From the NCBI GenBank assembly GCA_934438085.1, contig CAKSBC010000014.1, forward strand, positions 1 through 60,711: 60,711 bases of DNA, given 5' to 3'. Under the pieces are notes generated by a model. That model ran no database searches. It saw only the letters and a program-made list of their open reading frames with translations, and was not told the DNA's origin. The position numbers were made by a program, and so were the translations under genes. Every line of letters begins with the position of its first letter. Position 1 is the first letter of the stretch. This DNA comes from an uncultured Lachnospiraceae bacterium. GTDB taxonomy: Bacteria > Bacillota > Clostridia > Lachnospirales > Lachnospiraceae. Shown one piece after another: positions 16,266-25,753 of this stretch.

Positions 16266-16279
16266 TGAGCGCCTTTTTT
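16254..16279 (+). terminator. Rho-independent terminator after integrase
   Basis: GGCGCTC (16254-16260) pairs perfectly with GAGCGCC (16267-16273) around a 6-nt loop and is followed by six T. The stem begins inside the last codons of the integrase, and the stop codon lies in the loop. Confidence 0.9.
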
Positions 16280-16281
16280 CA

Positions 16282-16404
16282 TGTCCACAAAAAAATATTT
16301 CTGTCCACAAAGTTTGTGGACAATTTTTCTAATGTGGTCATAATGTGGACAAGACCACACTTTTTAACCTCTATAAACCGCTAAAAGCCTTATTTTTAGC
16401 CATT
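16282..16404. other. Candidate attachment-site region (attR)
   Basis: Between the integrase terminator and the rlmD coding end, TGTCCACA or its complement occurs repeatedly: 16282, 16302 and 16315 (the last two are the arms of a perfect 21-bp palindrome, 16302-16322), and 16344, with variants TGTGGTCA (16333) and GACCACAC (16353). This resembles integrase arm-type sites. The rlmD end holds a 24-nt stretch (16381-16404) that differs by one base from 1012-1035 in the left inverted repeat. The exact crossover site cannot be fixed, since the other element end is outside the window. Confidence 0.5.
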
Positions 16405-17852
16405 AATAGAACGACTGTTTCAATATGCTCCGTATGCGGGAACATGTCGCACGGTCTCACTCTGTCAAGGCTATAGCCGTTTGCACACAGATACTTAAGG
16501 TCTCTTGCAAGTGTGGCCGGATCGCAGGAAACGTAAACGATGCGCTTAGGTGCAATGCTGACCATTGTTTTAAGGCACATTTCATCGCAGCCCTTTCTTG
16601 GCGGATCTACAACAATGACATCGATCCTTCCGCTTTCTGCCTCATGCACGCTTAATGCGGCAGCTTCCGAACCTGAAAGTTCGACATTTTCAGCCGCCTC
16701 TTTGACCGATTTTTTGTATTCCCTCTCATACCACTCAGGCAGGACCTCTTCGGCCTTGCCTACAAAAAATTCCGCATTCTCTATGCCGTTAAGTACGGCA
16801 TTTTCCTTTGCATTTTCGATAGCTGCATGAATTATCTCGACGCCGTAGACCTTTTTTGCATGCCCCGCTAAGAAAAGAGAAATAGTTCCGACTCCGCAGT
16901 AAAGATCCCATACATTTTCATTTCCGGTAAGATCAGCAAATTCAAGTGCTGTACCATAGAGCTTTTCCATCTGCACAGAATTTACCTGAAAGAATGAAAG
17001 CGGAGATATCCTAAACCTTACCTCACGCTCCTTTTCACGGATCACATCCTCTATATATCCTGGACCGAAAACATTGATAATACGGTCTCCCATTATAACA
17101 TTGGTATTCTTCTTATTCACGCAAAGTGTAAAGGACTTGAGCCCCGGAATCGAAGCCTTCAGGCACTCACAGAGCTTATCCTTACTTTTAAGGTCGTCGG
17201 CATTTATAACGATGCAGACCATGACCTCTCCGGTATTATGCCCCTTCCTTATGAGAACATGTCTGACAATGCCTCTGCCGCTTTTTTCATCATAAGGCTC
17301 TATGTGCTCCCGCTCCATAAATGCAATGACCGCATCCAAAACTGCCTTATTATCCGTATAACCTAAAAGACAGTCCTCGCATTCTATAATGCTGTGCGTT
17401 CTGCCTGCATAAAAGCCTGCTATAATTCGACCGCTGCGATCCTTTCCTATCGGATACACCGCCTTATTGCGGTATCTGAACGGTTCATCCATTGCTATGA
17501 TAGGTTCAATTCTGTCAATGTCAAAGCCGCCTATTCTTCTTAAATCGTTCAGAACCTTTTTTTCCTTAAATTCAAGCTGTGCTTCATAACGAAGCTGCTG
17601 CAGCTGACATCCGCCGCAGGCCTTTGCAACAGGACATGGCGGTACGCATCGTTTCTCCGAAGGCTTTAGGACTCGAACCAGTCTTGCAAAGCCGTAGTTT
17701 TTCTTAAGCTTCATGGCTGCTGCCACGACCCTGTCTCCTATAACAGCATCCTTTACGAACCATGTGAACCCGTCAGTTTTGCCGATTCCGCTGCCGTCAT
17801 CGGACATATCGCTTATCTCTATTTCAAATTCCTCGTTCTTTTTTATATCCAT
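16371..17852 (-). CDS. rlmD: 23S rRNA (uracil-5-)-methyltransferase, RlmD/RumA family
   Basis: A 493-residue SAM-dependent enzyme that methylates C5 of a uridine in 23S rRNA. A TRAM RNA-binding domain occupies residues 1-60. Four Cys for a 4Fe-4S cluster are visible: C73, C79, C82 (CPVAKACGGC) and the later CEDC segment. The methyltransferase domain has DLYCGVGTI, DPPRKGCDE and the catalytic VSCDPATL. It is slightly longer than usual because of an acidic insert before DPPRKG. The prophage lies directly beyond its stop codon, so the last residues (KNKAFSGL) may be element-provided. Confidence 0.9.
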   Translation of the reverse strand: MDIKKNEEFEIEISDMSDDGSGIGKTDGFTWFVKDAVIGDRVVAAAMKLKKNYGFARLVRVLKPSEKRCVPPCPVAKACGGCQLQQLRYEAQLEFKEKKVLNDLRRIGGFDIDRIEPIIAMDEPFRYRNKAVYPIGKDRSGRIIAGFYAGRTHSIIECEDCLLGYTDNKAVLDAVIAFMEREHIEPYDEKSGRGIVRHVLIRKGHNTGEVMVCIVINADDLKSKDKLCECLKASIPGLKSFTLCVNKKNTNVIMGDRIINVFGPGYIEDVIREKEREVRFRISPLSFFQVNSVQMEKLYGTALEFADLTGNENVWDLYCGVGTISLFLAGHAKKVYGVEIIHAAIENAKENAVLNGIENAEFFVGKAEEVLPEWYEREYKKSVKEAAENVELSGSEAAALSVHEAESGRIDVIVVDPPRKGCDEMCLKTMVSIAPKRIVYVSCDPATLARDLKYLCANGYSLDRVRPCDMFPHTEHIETVVLLMAKNKAFSGL

Positions 17853-17910
17853 CTCGCCCCTAAATATTTCTGTTTACAATATACGTTCCTTGACCAAAGC
17901 AATGCTTTTA

Positions 17911-19425
17911 TCAGCGTTCTCCGAGCACTGCTTTAAAATGTATCGTCTTATAGTTTCCGTTAGAGCCCGAACGCCTTGCAGTTATATCAATAGTGTCGCC
18001 GGGCGCATATTTTCTGATTGCTCTTGTAAGCGCATCCATGCTGAGAACTTCCTGCTCATCTATTTCACTGATAATGTCTCCGCGCATGATTCCGGCATTA
18101 TATGCCGCACTGTCACGCTTAACATCTGTCACATAAACTCCGTCAGGAATTCCGCTGTAGCGCATATCAAAATTGACCGCTGAGCCTTTTATGCCCGCAT
18201 ATGCTATTCCTTTACCCTGCTTTAAATAATTTATGGTGCCAAGCAATGAAGAGCAGCTGATTATTCTGCTGATGCCGATATTAGTTACTATACTTCCGCT
18301 GTCCGGAGAAGCTACGCCCAAAAATCTTCCTTCGCAATCTACCACAAAGGTTCCGTTATCTGCGCTGACATTCATATCTGTATAAAAGACTTCCTGCTCC
18401 ACATCAAATCCAGCTTCATCCTTGTTAATATAGCTTACATCACCGAAAGCATATGATCCGATAACACCGAGCGGAGCTCCCACTGCTATTACAGGCTCAC
18501 CGGTTTTTATATTTCTTACATTTGCAAACTCAATGCTTTCCATGTCACGAAGCATGCTTTCCTCTATGCCGTTTTTTGCAGAAACTGCCAGCACCGCAAG
18601 GTCATCTGCCTCGGATCTTTGCTTGACATAAGCATCGACAGTAACGCTGTTTTCAAAGCTCACCCTCAGACTTTCGGATTCTGCTGCCTTTGCTGAAGTA
18701 AGAATAAGGATCTCGTCCTCTCCGACGCTGATAATGACTCCTGCATAGGTTTTTGTGCTTGAAGCAATGCTGTCAAACCAGGTTGTTCCGGTGGATGTTG
18801 CGCTGACGCTTACTATATATTTTGCGGTTTCTTTGACAACGTTCTCTCTTAGCTTCATGACATCATCGTATGCATTTAAATAACTAAGATCATCTCTTTT
18901 ATCACTGTTTGAGCCGTTTCCGTTGTTATTACCGGCAGCGCTTACGGAGTCTCCCGTGTTTTGATCAGTTCCCGTTTGTATGCCTGCCTCAGTACCGGTC
19001 TGCACACCTGCTTGTATATCGGTTCCTGAAGCACCTTCGCTTCCTGCGGATGTTCCAGTGCCATCGGAATTGGTTACTTCTCCTGAAGACAAAGTTCCGC
19101 CATCTCCCTGCTCATTATCGCCGTTTCCCATTTCACTGCTCTCAAGCTCTGATAATGTTTCAGATCCGTTTATACCATTATTTCTTTCTACCATTTTACT
19201 GACAGCATTAATTCCGCAGAAGGTAAGCGCCGCGGCGAGCCCGAAAGCTGCTCCGCAGACAGCCGCCGCTCCTGCTGCCCTTAATATCCTGTCCGGCGTC
19301 ATTTTTCTTCCTGTTACAGTCTCTGTTATCAGGTTCTTGATATTATCCGCCTTTTTCTCATTTTCTTTACCGGCAGTATTCATTTCCTGATTTACATCCT
19401 GATTTTTTTCTTTATTATCCTGCAT
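17911..19425 (-). CDS. Membrane-anchored HtrA-like pseudoprotease with PDZ domain
   Basis: A 504-residue protein. A cytoplasmic tail is followed by one TM helix (about 48-72), then a long Ser/Gly/Thr/Asn-rich linker (about 85-175), an HtrA-type chymotrypsin fold and a C-terminal PDZ domain (about 410-495, with GIMRGDIISEIDEQEV). In active HtrA enzymes the triad is in LTNxHV, DLAV and GNSGG. Here the His position reads ILTSAKAAE, the Asp is kept (DDLAVLAV), and the Ser motif reads SADNGTF. Two of three catalytic residues are gone, so it is probably a binding or sensing protein. It is divergent from the histidine kinase. Confidence 0.8.
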   Translation of the reverse strand: MQDNKEKNQDVNQEMNTAGKENEKKADNIKNLITETVTGRKMTPDRILRAAGAAAVCGAAFGLAAALTFCGINAVSKMVERNNGINGSETLSELESSEMGNGDNEQGDGGTLSSGEVTNSDGTGTSAGSEGASGTDIQAGVQTGTEAGIQTGTDQNTGDSVSAAGNNNGNGSNSDKRDDLSYLNAYDDVMKLRENVVKETAKYIVSVSATSTGTTWFDSIASSTKTYAGVIISVGEDEILILTSAKAAESESLRVSFENSVTVDAYVKQRSEADDLAVLAVSAKNGIEESMLRDMESIEFANVRNIKTGEPVIAVGAPLGVIGSYAFGDVSYINKDEAGFDVEQEVFYTDMNVSADNGTFVVDCEGRFLGVASPDSGSIVTNIGISRIISCSSLLGTINYLKQGKGIAYAGIKGSAVNFDMRYSGIPDGVYVTDVKRDSAAYNAGIMRGDIISEIDEQEVLSMDALTRAIRKYAPGDTIDITARRSGSNGNYKTIHFKAVLGER

Positions 19426-19589
19426 TTTTTCTTTACCCGTATACGTCTGTAAGGCATATAATAATGTATATGTTTTTGTTATAATTATATGACTGCTGAT
19501 ATTTTATCAGAGCTTTATTAACATCGTATGTACATATACGGATATTATACCCATTTTTAAACGAAAATCGGCAAAATTAAACAAATATT

Positions 19590-20990
19590 ATGTCAAGATC
19601 ACTTTATTCGAAATTTATTATAGGCTACCTGCTTTTCGGTCTTGTAGGTTTTATAGCAGTTGCACTTTTTTCACAGAAAATGACCTACAATTACCTTGTA
19701 AAGCAAAATGCGGACAAATTCTATGATGAAGCCGTGCTCATGGCCTCCACCTACGAGGACGGCGGATATTATTATTCTGATGTTTATGATGACACTCAGA
19801 ATGACACCCGTCTTGTGGCAAGCTTCTTAAATGCCAGAATATGGATAGTTGACCCTGACGGACGCATCTTTCTTGACTCTCAGAACGGCAGCCTGAATGA
19901 TCGATCCATTCCGGGCTTTGATTCTGCTGAAAATGCCTCCGTCTATCAGATCGGTCATTATTACAACATGTTTTCCGACGATATGCTTTCCGTTATGGCA
20001 CCTATCAACCATAATTATGAAACCATCGGCTATATCGTTATCCACTACCCTATGTTGGCTGTTGTCTCATCGACTAATGAAATTCTCAATATAGTTTATA
20101 TAACTGCCGCTGTTATCTTCGTTCTGTCACTGCTTATACTTGTAGTATTTAATATTTACGTTTATAAGCCGCTTAAGGCAATAACCGCAGGTGCCAAGGA
20201 ATATGCTGCCGGAAATCTCGACTACAAGATAGTTATGAAAAACACCCGCGATGAGGTCAGCTATCTCGGAGATACATTGAACTACATGGCCTCTGAGCTT
20301 AATAATTCGGAAAAAAGCCAGCGAGATTTTATTTCAAATGTTTCGCATGATTTCAGATCACCACTTACAAGCATCAAGGGCTATCTTGAAGCCATACTTG
20401 ACGGAACTATACCTTATGAGCTTCAAGACAAGTATCTTCGCCGTGTCATTTCTGAGACCGAACGCCTTTCAAAGCTCACTGAGGGTATGATTTCGCTCGG
20501 TTCTATGGAAATGAAAAACAACCTTAAGCTTGCGAAATTTGACATTAACAGCACTATAAGGGATGTTTGCAATGCAAATGAAAATGCATGCAGCCGCAAA
20601 AATATAACCTTCAGCCTTACCTTTGAAGATACTTCCGAGATGGTTATGGCCGATGAGGATAAAATCAAACAGGTGCTCTATAATCTTATAGATAATGCCA
20701 TTAAATTTTCTGATCCGGGACAGACCATTGCGATCCGCACAACGGTCAGACAGCGAAAGGTATTTGTTTCTATAAGAGATTCTGGTATAGGCATACCAAA
20801 ACAGTCTATCAAAAAGATATGGGACAGATTTTATAAGTCAGACACCTCAAGAGGAAAGGATAAGAGCGGTACCGGTCTCGGCCTTAGCATAGTTCGAGAA
20901 ATCATTCAGGCACACAACGAAACTATCGACGTAGTATCTACCGAGGGCGTTGGCACAGAGTTCACATTTTCCCTTTCTCTTGCCGAATAA
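19590..20990 (+). CDS. Orphan membrane sensor histidine kinase
   Basis: A 466-residue kinase. TM1 is at about 8-26, an extracytoplasmic sensor domain of about 130 residues follows, TM2 is at about 168-190, then HAMP, then HisKA with phosphoacceptor His253 (NVSHDFRSPLT). HATPase boxes are NLIDNAIKF (N), DSGIGIP (G1), IWDRFYKSD (F) and TGLGLSI (G2). No response regulator gene is next to it; upstream is the divergent HtrA-like gene and downstream a terminator. No clear Shine-Dalgarno precedes the ATG, so the true start may differ slightly. Confidence 0.88.
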   Translation: MSRSLYSKFIIGYLLFGLVGFIAVALFSQKMTYNYLVKQNADKFYDEAVLMASTYEDGGYYYSDVYDDTQNDTRLVASFLNARIWIVDPDGRIFLDSQNGSLNDRSIPGFDSAENASVYQIGHYYNMFSDDMLSVMAPINHNYETIGYIVIHYPMLAVVSSTNEILNIVYITAAVIFVLSLLILVVFNIYVYKPLKAITAGAKEYAAGNLDYKIVMKNTRDEVSYLGDTLNYMASELNNSEKSQRDFISNVSHDFRSPLTSIKGYLEAILDGTIPYELQDKYLRRVISETERLSKLTEGMISLGSMEMKNNLKLAKFDINSTIRDVCNANENACSRKNITFSLTFEDTSEMVMADEDKIKQVLYNLIDNAIKFSDPGQTIAIRTTVRQRKVFVSIRDSGIGIPKQSIKKIWDRFYKSDTSRGKDKSGTGLGLSIVREIIQAHNETIDVVSTEGVGTEFTFSLSLAE

Positions 20991-21050
20991 CATTTTCCAT
21001 TTTTCTTGCAGAATGGAATCCGCCTTCTATTACCAAAAAAGAAGTTATTT

Positions 21051-21095
21051 AAAGCAGGACATTTGTGCCGCATACTATGCTGCATGTCCTGCTTT
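21051..21095. terminator. Bidirectional terminator
   Basis: AAAGCAGGACAT (21051-21062) pairs perfectly with ATGTCCTGCTTT (21084-21095). T-rich tracts lie on both sides, so it can end the rightward kinase transcript and the leftward DUF5711-like transcript. Confidence 0.85.
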
Positions 21096-21205
21096 TATTT
21101 AAACATTTTCAGCTTGTTATAAAGTTAAAGCCTAACTTTATATTAGCCGTTATACTTATTTGTATATCAGCCTATATCTTAACATTCTAACTGCTGCCTA
21201 AGCTC

Positions 21206-22636
21206 TTAATATCTTATCTGCATGATTGCATTTGAGGTGACTGCGTAGAACATTCCGTTCTTATCTGATCCCGTTATCTTGGATATTTCGCCGTCCTCAA
21301 AGCTCAGATCTCCTCTTAACGTTCCCTTTGCGCTGTATGCTCTAATATCCTTTGAACCATAGACTATGACAGTATTTTTGCTGATGCAGATATCCTTATA
21401 GCTTATATCTATATCGGCTGAGCCTGTCTGGTTACCGGCATTATCAAAGATAAGCAAGGTATAAGGTGCTTGGCTCTTATCCTCGGTGCTTATCTCTTTT
21501 TTATCTGAGGCATCTGCTTTTTTATCGTTCTTGATTTTTTTGTCTTCTTTATTTCCGGCATCTTTATTTTTAGCTTCTGTATTTTCCTTATCAGTGCCTT
21601 CCTTACCGCTCTTTGAGCTGCCTGAAGCATTCTCCGAAGTCTTGTCCTCAGCATTGCCGTCGCTTACCGGCTGTCCGTTATCAAGAAGCACTGCCGTCAT
21701 TTTGTCATTATATGCAATGGCAAGCATCTTCCTGTCAAATACAACATTTTTTAGTACCTCAGGTGAGTTAAGCACCTTTGTGGAGAAAAATACAATGCCT
21801 CCGTCATAAAATGCCTGACTGTATTCATTGGTGGAAAAATGCACTCGGCCTGTCATGTGTCCTGCAAATTCATCCTTGAAGCCGCCGACCACTCGTCTTG
21901 CATCAGCATTCTGGCCTACCGAACCGAAATTTCTGAACACAACACTATTTGCAATTTTTCCGCCTTCTATTCCTGCGTACGAGGTTATAAGCTCCGTTCC
22001 GTCAGATGAAGTATCAATATCGAACGGATAGCCGTCTCCCTTTACTATTGATTTAACTGATAAATCTATGGCACTTCCGTCCGGTCTGAATGCAGTTATA
22101 TATTCTGCATCGGAATCATTAAGCACCGCATAGACTATGCCTGTATCCGATATCTTGACAAGTGATATAGGAAGGATTGTTTCGCTGACTCCGGTCACCT
22201 CTGAATTATTGAAAATATATATAGACGTTGCCCCCTGATCCGCTATCACTGCATATTCATCGCCTGTATCTATGATAGGCGCATTAAGCTGATAGCTTCT
22301 TTCCCATACGACACTGCCTTTTTTATCAACGTACTCGGCTCCGTCTTTTGTGTACTTAATTATGCCGCCGGCAAATTCCTTGAATCCTCTGAATGTCTCG
22401 ATCTCACCATCTTCGGTTTTATCATTTACCTGCCACGAAACAGAATAATCGCTTCTCATAGTGCATGTCGTGTAATAATATGCGCCGTAAATAAATGCGG
22501 CGATACTGAATGCTGTTATTACATACACTAAGAGGGAAGGATGTCTTTTTCCTTCCCCCATATCATCATTTCTGCTTATTACGTTTTGCTTAAGCCTCTG
22601 CTTATTAGCTTCACGGCTCATTCTCGTATCAGCCAA
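21206..22636 (-). CDS. DUF5711-like membrane-anchored beta-propeller protein
   Basis: A 476-residue protein with a basic cytoplasmic tail, one TM helix (about 35-57) and a large outside domain built of repeated short strands like a beta-propeller (for example FAGGIIKYTKDGAEYVDKKG). It resembles clostridial DUF5711 proteins, whose function is not known to me. A low-complexity insert rich in Lys, Asp, Glu, Ser and Asn (about 310-385) interrupts the propeller. It overlaps the end of the upstream nucleotidyltransferase gene by 8 nt or more, so the two are co-transcribed. Confidence 0.65.
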   Translation of the reverse strand: MADTRMSREANKQRLKQNVISRNDDMGEGKRHPSLLVYVITAFSIAAFIYGAYYYTTCTMRSDYSVSWQVNDKTEDGEIETFRGFKEFAGGIIKYTKDGAEYVDKKGSVVWERSYQLNAPIIDTGDEYAVIADQGATSIYIFNNSEVTGVSETILPISLVKISDTGIVYAVLNDSDAEYITAFRPDGSAIDLSVKSIVKGDGYPFDIDTSSDGTELITSYAGIEGGKIANSVVFRNFGSVGQNADARRVVGGFKDEFAGHMTGRVHFSTNEYSQAFYDGGIVFFSTKVLNSPEVLKNVVFDRKMLAIAYNDKMTAVLLDNGQPVSDGNAEDKTSENASGSSKSGKEGTDKENTEAKNKDAGNKEDKKIKNDKKADASDKKEISTEDKSQAPYTLLIFDNAGNQTGSADIDISYKDICISKNTVIVYGSKDIRAYSAKGTLRGDLSFEDGEISKITGSDKNGMFYAVTSNAIMQIRY

Positions 22637-23555
22637 AAAGTTTCTCCCCGTAGATACCGTCTGCTACCATTTTTGCTATAGCATCAGAAATGTATTTTTT
22701 ATCCTCCTGATAGGTTACGCCGTACCACTTATCATGAATAGGAAGCACCTTTACCGATGCCTTTCCCGACTTGATAAGTCCGTCAATAACTATAGGAAGA
22801 AGATATTCCGATTTTATATCATCAGCACTGAGGCTGTCAAGAAATGCAGGGAATCCGTCTCCGAGTACCTTGATGATATTTTCCTTAAGTCCCCACATAT
22901 TCATGGATACGAGTGACTCAGGATCAAGCTCTCTTTCTTCTCCTTCTGCATTTTCTCCCATTACCAGACCATTTTTACGTCTTCCGATATGATAGGTCTC
23001 TGTAACGGAAAGCAGCTCGCCGTCTTCATTCTGTCTGCAAACGCCTCTTGCAACAGTGCCGCTCTCGCTGAGTGTATTTCCTAAAATATAACCGGCCATG
23101 CAATAATCAAATTCATTATTTGAATCACTCATCTCTTCTACAAGATATTTATGCATAGTCTTAAATGAATCTGCGCCGTAAAAATCATCGGCATTGATAA
23201 CTACAAACGGACAATCGATAACCTCTCTTGCAGCCCATACTGCCTGAGCTGTGCCCCATGGTTTTGTTCTTCCGTCTGTGAGGCTGTAGCCTTCAGGAAG
23301 ATCATGAAGATCCTGGAAAACATATTCAACCTTCGCTATCTTCTCTATCCTGCTGCCTATGACCTCCTTGAATTCCGCTTCTATATCCTTTCTGATAATG
23401 AATACTATCTTATTGAAGCCCGCTTCAAGTGCATCATGTATACTGTAGTCAATAATGATCTCACCGCTCGGTCCCACCTTCGCAAGCTGTTTTATTCCTG
23501 CGCCGTAACGTGAACCTATTCCGGCAGCCATTATTACCAATGCAGTTTCTTTCAT
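22629..23555 (-). CDS. Sugar- or alcohol-phosphate nucleotidyltransferase
   Basis: A 308-residue NTP_transferase-family enzyme. The nucleotide-binding signature MAAGIGSRYGAGIKQL is at residues 8-23 and the metal-binding NADDFYG near 110-116. These enzymes join NTPs with sugar phosphates or similar molecules for cell-envelope polymers. The substrate cannot be read from sequence. An in-frame start at 23585 exists, but GAGGATT before the ATG at 23555 and the family start point favour 23555. Confidence 0.75.
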   Translation of the reverse strand: MKETALVIMAAGIGSRYGAGIKQLAKVGPSGEIIIDYSIHDALEAGFNKIVFIIRKDIEAEFKEVIGSRIEKIAKVEYVFQDLHDLPEGYSLTDGRTKPWGTAQAVWAAREVIDCPFVVINADDFYGADSFKTMHKYLVEEMSDSNNEFDYCMAGYILGNTLSESGTVARGVCRQNEDGELLSVTETYHIGRRKNGLVMGENAEGEERELDPESLVSMNMWGLKENIIKVLGDGFPAFLDSLSADDIKSEYLLPIVIDGLIKSGKASVKVLPIHDKWYGVTYQEDKKYISDAIAKMVADGIYGEKLFG

Positions 23556-23642
23556 ACAATAATCCTCAAAGAGCCAAGCAGACATATTTAATGTCTGCTT
23601 GACCCATTTCTAATTTTTATTATGCTGAGTATTCTGTTTTAC

Positions 23643-24356
23643 TCAGTTTTCTTCTGTTGCCCCCTCAATGATCTCAACCTTGTGAACATTAGGTCCGTCC
23701 GGTTTATCATCATATTTGTGAGCATCTTCAAGCACCATATCCTTGACCTTCATGAGTCGTATCTGTGAGCTTCGCTCATTCTCATCAAGCTTCATCTTGA
23801 TGAATTTGATACTTTCCTCTGTCTCCGGTATCATTACGTGCTCAAGTGCATTAACACGTCTTCTTGTCTTTTCGATCTCGGCAGCCATGAGCTGGCATGA
23901 CTTCTCACGCTCAGCAAGAAGCAGCATATCCGGAAGAAGATCCGCTATACTTTTTACCGCACCGTCAAGATCTGATGATGTGAATGCAAAGCCGTATGAA
24001 TAGATATCGTTAGTGTTAGAGGTACGAGTCTTATATGAGAACTGCGGTATCTCTACAGACATTACGTTCTTGGTGGAAGCCTCAAGATAGACCTCCTGCT
24101 TCGGGCTCATGAGTGCGACATTGAGTGCCTCTGCGCTCATGCCGGCTCTTGCCATAACGAAGTTTCTGTTGCAGTCCGCGATGCCCTTTTCAACTTTCTC
24201 ACGAAGATCCTTATTCTCTCTTACAAGGATCAGGAACTGTCTCATCAGCTCATCACGCTTATCCTTAAGAAGCTTATGGCCTCGGCGTGCTGTTTTCAGC
24301 TTGTTCTTAAGACGAGTCAATTCCATTCTTGTAGGATTAACTTGTGTCTTTGCCAT
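23643..24356 (-). CDS. ntpD: V-type ATPase subunit D
   Basis: A 237-residue rotor-shaft subunit. It opens with the conserved VNPTRMELTRLKNKLKTARR-type helix (residues 6-25) and has a second long helix near the end (RRVNALEHVMIP at about 165-180), the coiled-coil pair that turns inside the A3B3 head. The C-terminal tail is longer and more acidic than in many homologues. It is the last gene of the ATPase operon, 14 bp after subunit B. Confidence 0.92.
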   Translation of the reverse strand: MAKTQVNPTRMELTRLKNKLKTARRGHKLLKDKRDELMRQFLILVRENKDLREKVEKGIADCNRNFVMARAGMSAEALNVALMSPKQEVYLEASTKNVMSVEIPQFSYKTRTSNTNDIYSYGFAFTSSDLDGAVKSIADLLPDMLLLAEREKSCQLMAAEIEKTRRRVNALEHVMIPETEESIKFIKMKLDENERSSQIRLMKVKDMVLEDAHKYDDKPDGPNVHKVEIIEGATEEN

Positions 24357-24370
24357 ATCGACCCTTTCTT

Positions 24371-25753
24371 TTAAGCTTCTTCGTAAGGCTTATAATACTT
24401 ATCGATGAATGTATCCTTGATACGCTTGAGCTCTGACTTAGGAAGTATTCCGAGGAGCTTCCATCCGAGATCAAGAGTTTCCTCTATTGAACGATCTGTG
24501 TTGTAGCCCTGTGATACATACTGCTTCTCAAACTCATCAGCGAACTTAGCATAAAGCTTATCCATATCTGAAAGAGCTGCCTCACCAAGTACGACCATGA
24601 GCTCCTTAGCATCTTTACCTCTTGAGTAAGCAGCGAAGAGCTGGTTCATTGTATTTGCATGATCCTCTCTTGTCTTACCTTCACCGATACCCTTATCCTT
24701 AAGTCTTGAAAGTGAAGGAAGAACATCGATAGGCGGCTGAATGCTTCTTCTGTAAAGATCACGGCTAAGTATGATCTGTCCCTCTGTGATGTATCCTGTA
24801 AGGTCAGGGATAGGATGAGTCTTATCATCCTCAGGCATGGTCAGGATAGGAACCATGGTGATAGATCCCTTACGTCCGAGCTGACGTCCTGCTCTCTCAT
24901 AAAGTGAAGCAAGGTCAGTGTACATGTATCCAGGATATCCTCTACGTCCAGGAACCTCTTTACGTGCGGCTGATACCTCACGAAGAGAGTCTGCGTAGTT
25001 TGTGATATCTGTAAGGATTACAAGAACGTGCATATCCTTCTCGAATGCAAGATACTCAGCAGCTGTAAGAGCCATACGAGGAGTTGAAATACGCTCTACT
25101 GCAGGGTCATTTGCAAGGTTAAGGAACATAACGGCTCTGTCGATAGCTCCTGTTTCCTTGAATGAGTTCATGAAGTAGTTTGCTTCCTCGAATGTGATAC
25201 CCATTGCTGCGAATACAACCGCGAAAGGCTCTGTTGTTCCGCGAACCTTTGCCTGTCTTGCGATCTGGGCTGCAAGGTTTGCGTGCGGAAGTCCTGAGCA
25301 TGAGAAGATCGGAAGCTTCTGTCCACGAACAAGAGTGTTAAGTCCGTCGATAGCTGAAACACCTGTCTGAATGAACTCTGACGGATATGCTCTTGCTGCA
25401 GGGTTGATTGGAAGTCCGTTGATATCCATTCTCGCATCAGGGATGATTTCAGGACCGCCGTCTATAGGTCTTCCAAGACCGTCAAACATACGTCCGAGCA
25501 TATCCTCTGATACACCGAGCTCCATGCTCTTTCCGAAAAATCTTACCTTTGAGGAATCAAGGTTAATACCTGTTGCATTCTCAAAGAGCTGTACCATTGC
25601 ATTGCCTTCATCTATCTGAAGGACTTTGCAGCGGCGTCTTGTTCCATCAGCAAGCTCGATCTCACCGAGCTCATCATATGTAACGTGCTCAACGCCTTTT
25701 ACCAGCATCAGAGGTCCTGCGACCTCCTGTATGGTCCTATATTCCTTTGGCAT
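24371..25753 (-). CDS. ntpB: V-type ATPase subunit B
   Basis: A 460-residue non-catalytic head subunit. It has the conserved start YRTIQEVAGPLMLVKGVE and the central FVVFAAMG-like and GRRGYPGYMYTDL segments. The P-loop is degenerate (PIFSCSGLPHANLA), as expected for B. Its start overlaps the stop of subunit A by one base, showing tight coupling. Confidence 0.95.
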   Translation of the reverse strand: MPKEYRTIQEVAGPLMLVKGVEHVTYDELGEIELADGTRRRCKVLQIDEGNAMVQLFENATGINLDSSKVRFFGKSMELGVSEDMLGRMFDGLGRPIDGGPEIIPDARMDINGLPINPAARAYPSEFIQTGVSAIDGLNTLVRGQKLPIFSCSGLPHANLAAQIARQAKVRGTTEPFAVVFAAMGITFEEANYFMNSFKETGAIDRAVMFLNLANDPAVERISTPRMALTAAEYLAFEKDMHVLVILTDITNYADSLREVSAARKEVPGRRGYPGYMYTDLASLYERAGRQLGRKGSITMVPILTMPEDDKTHPIPDLTGYITEGQIILSRDLYRRSIQPPIDVLPSLSRLKDKGIGEGKTREDHANTMNQLFAAYSRGKDAKELMVVLGEAALSDMDKLYAKFADEFEKQYVSQGYNTDRSIEETLDLGWKLLGILPKSELKRIKDTFIDKYYKPYEEA

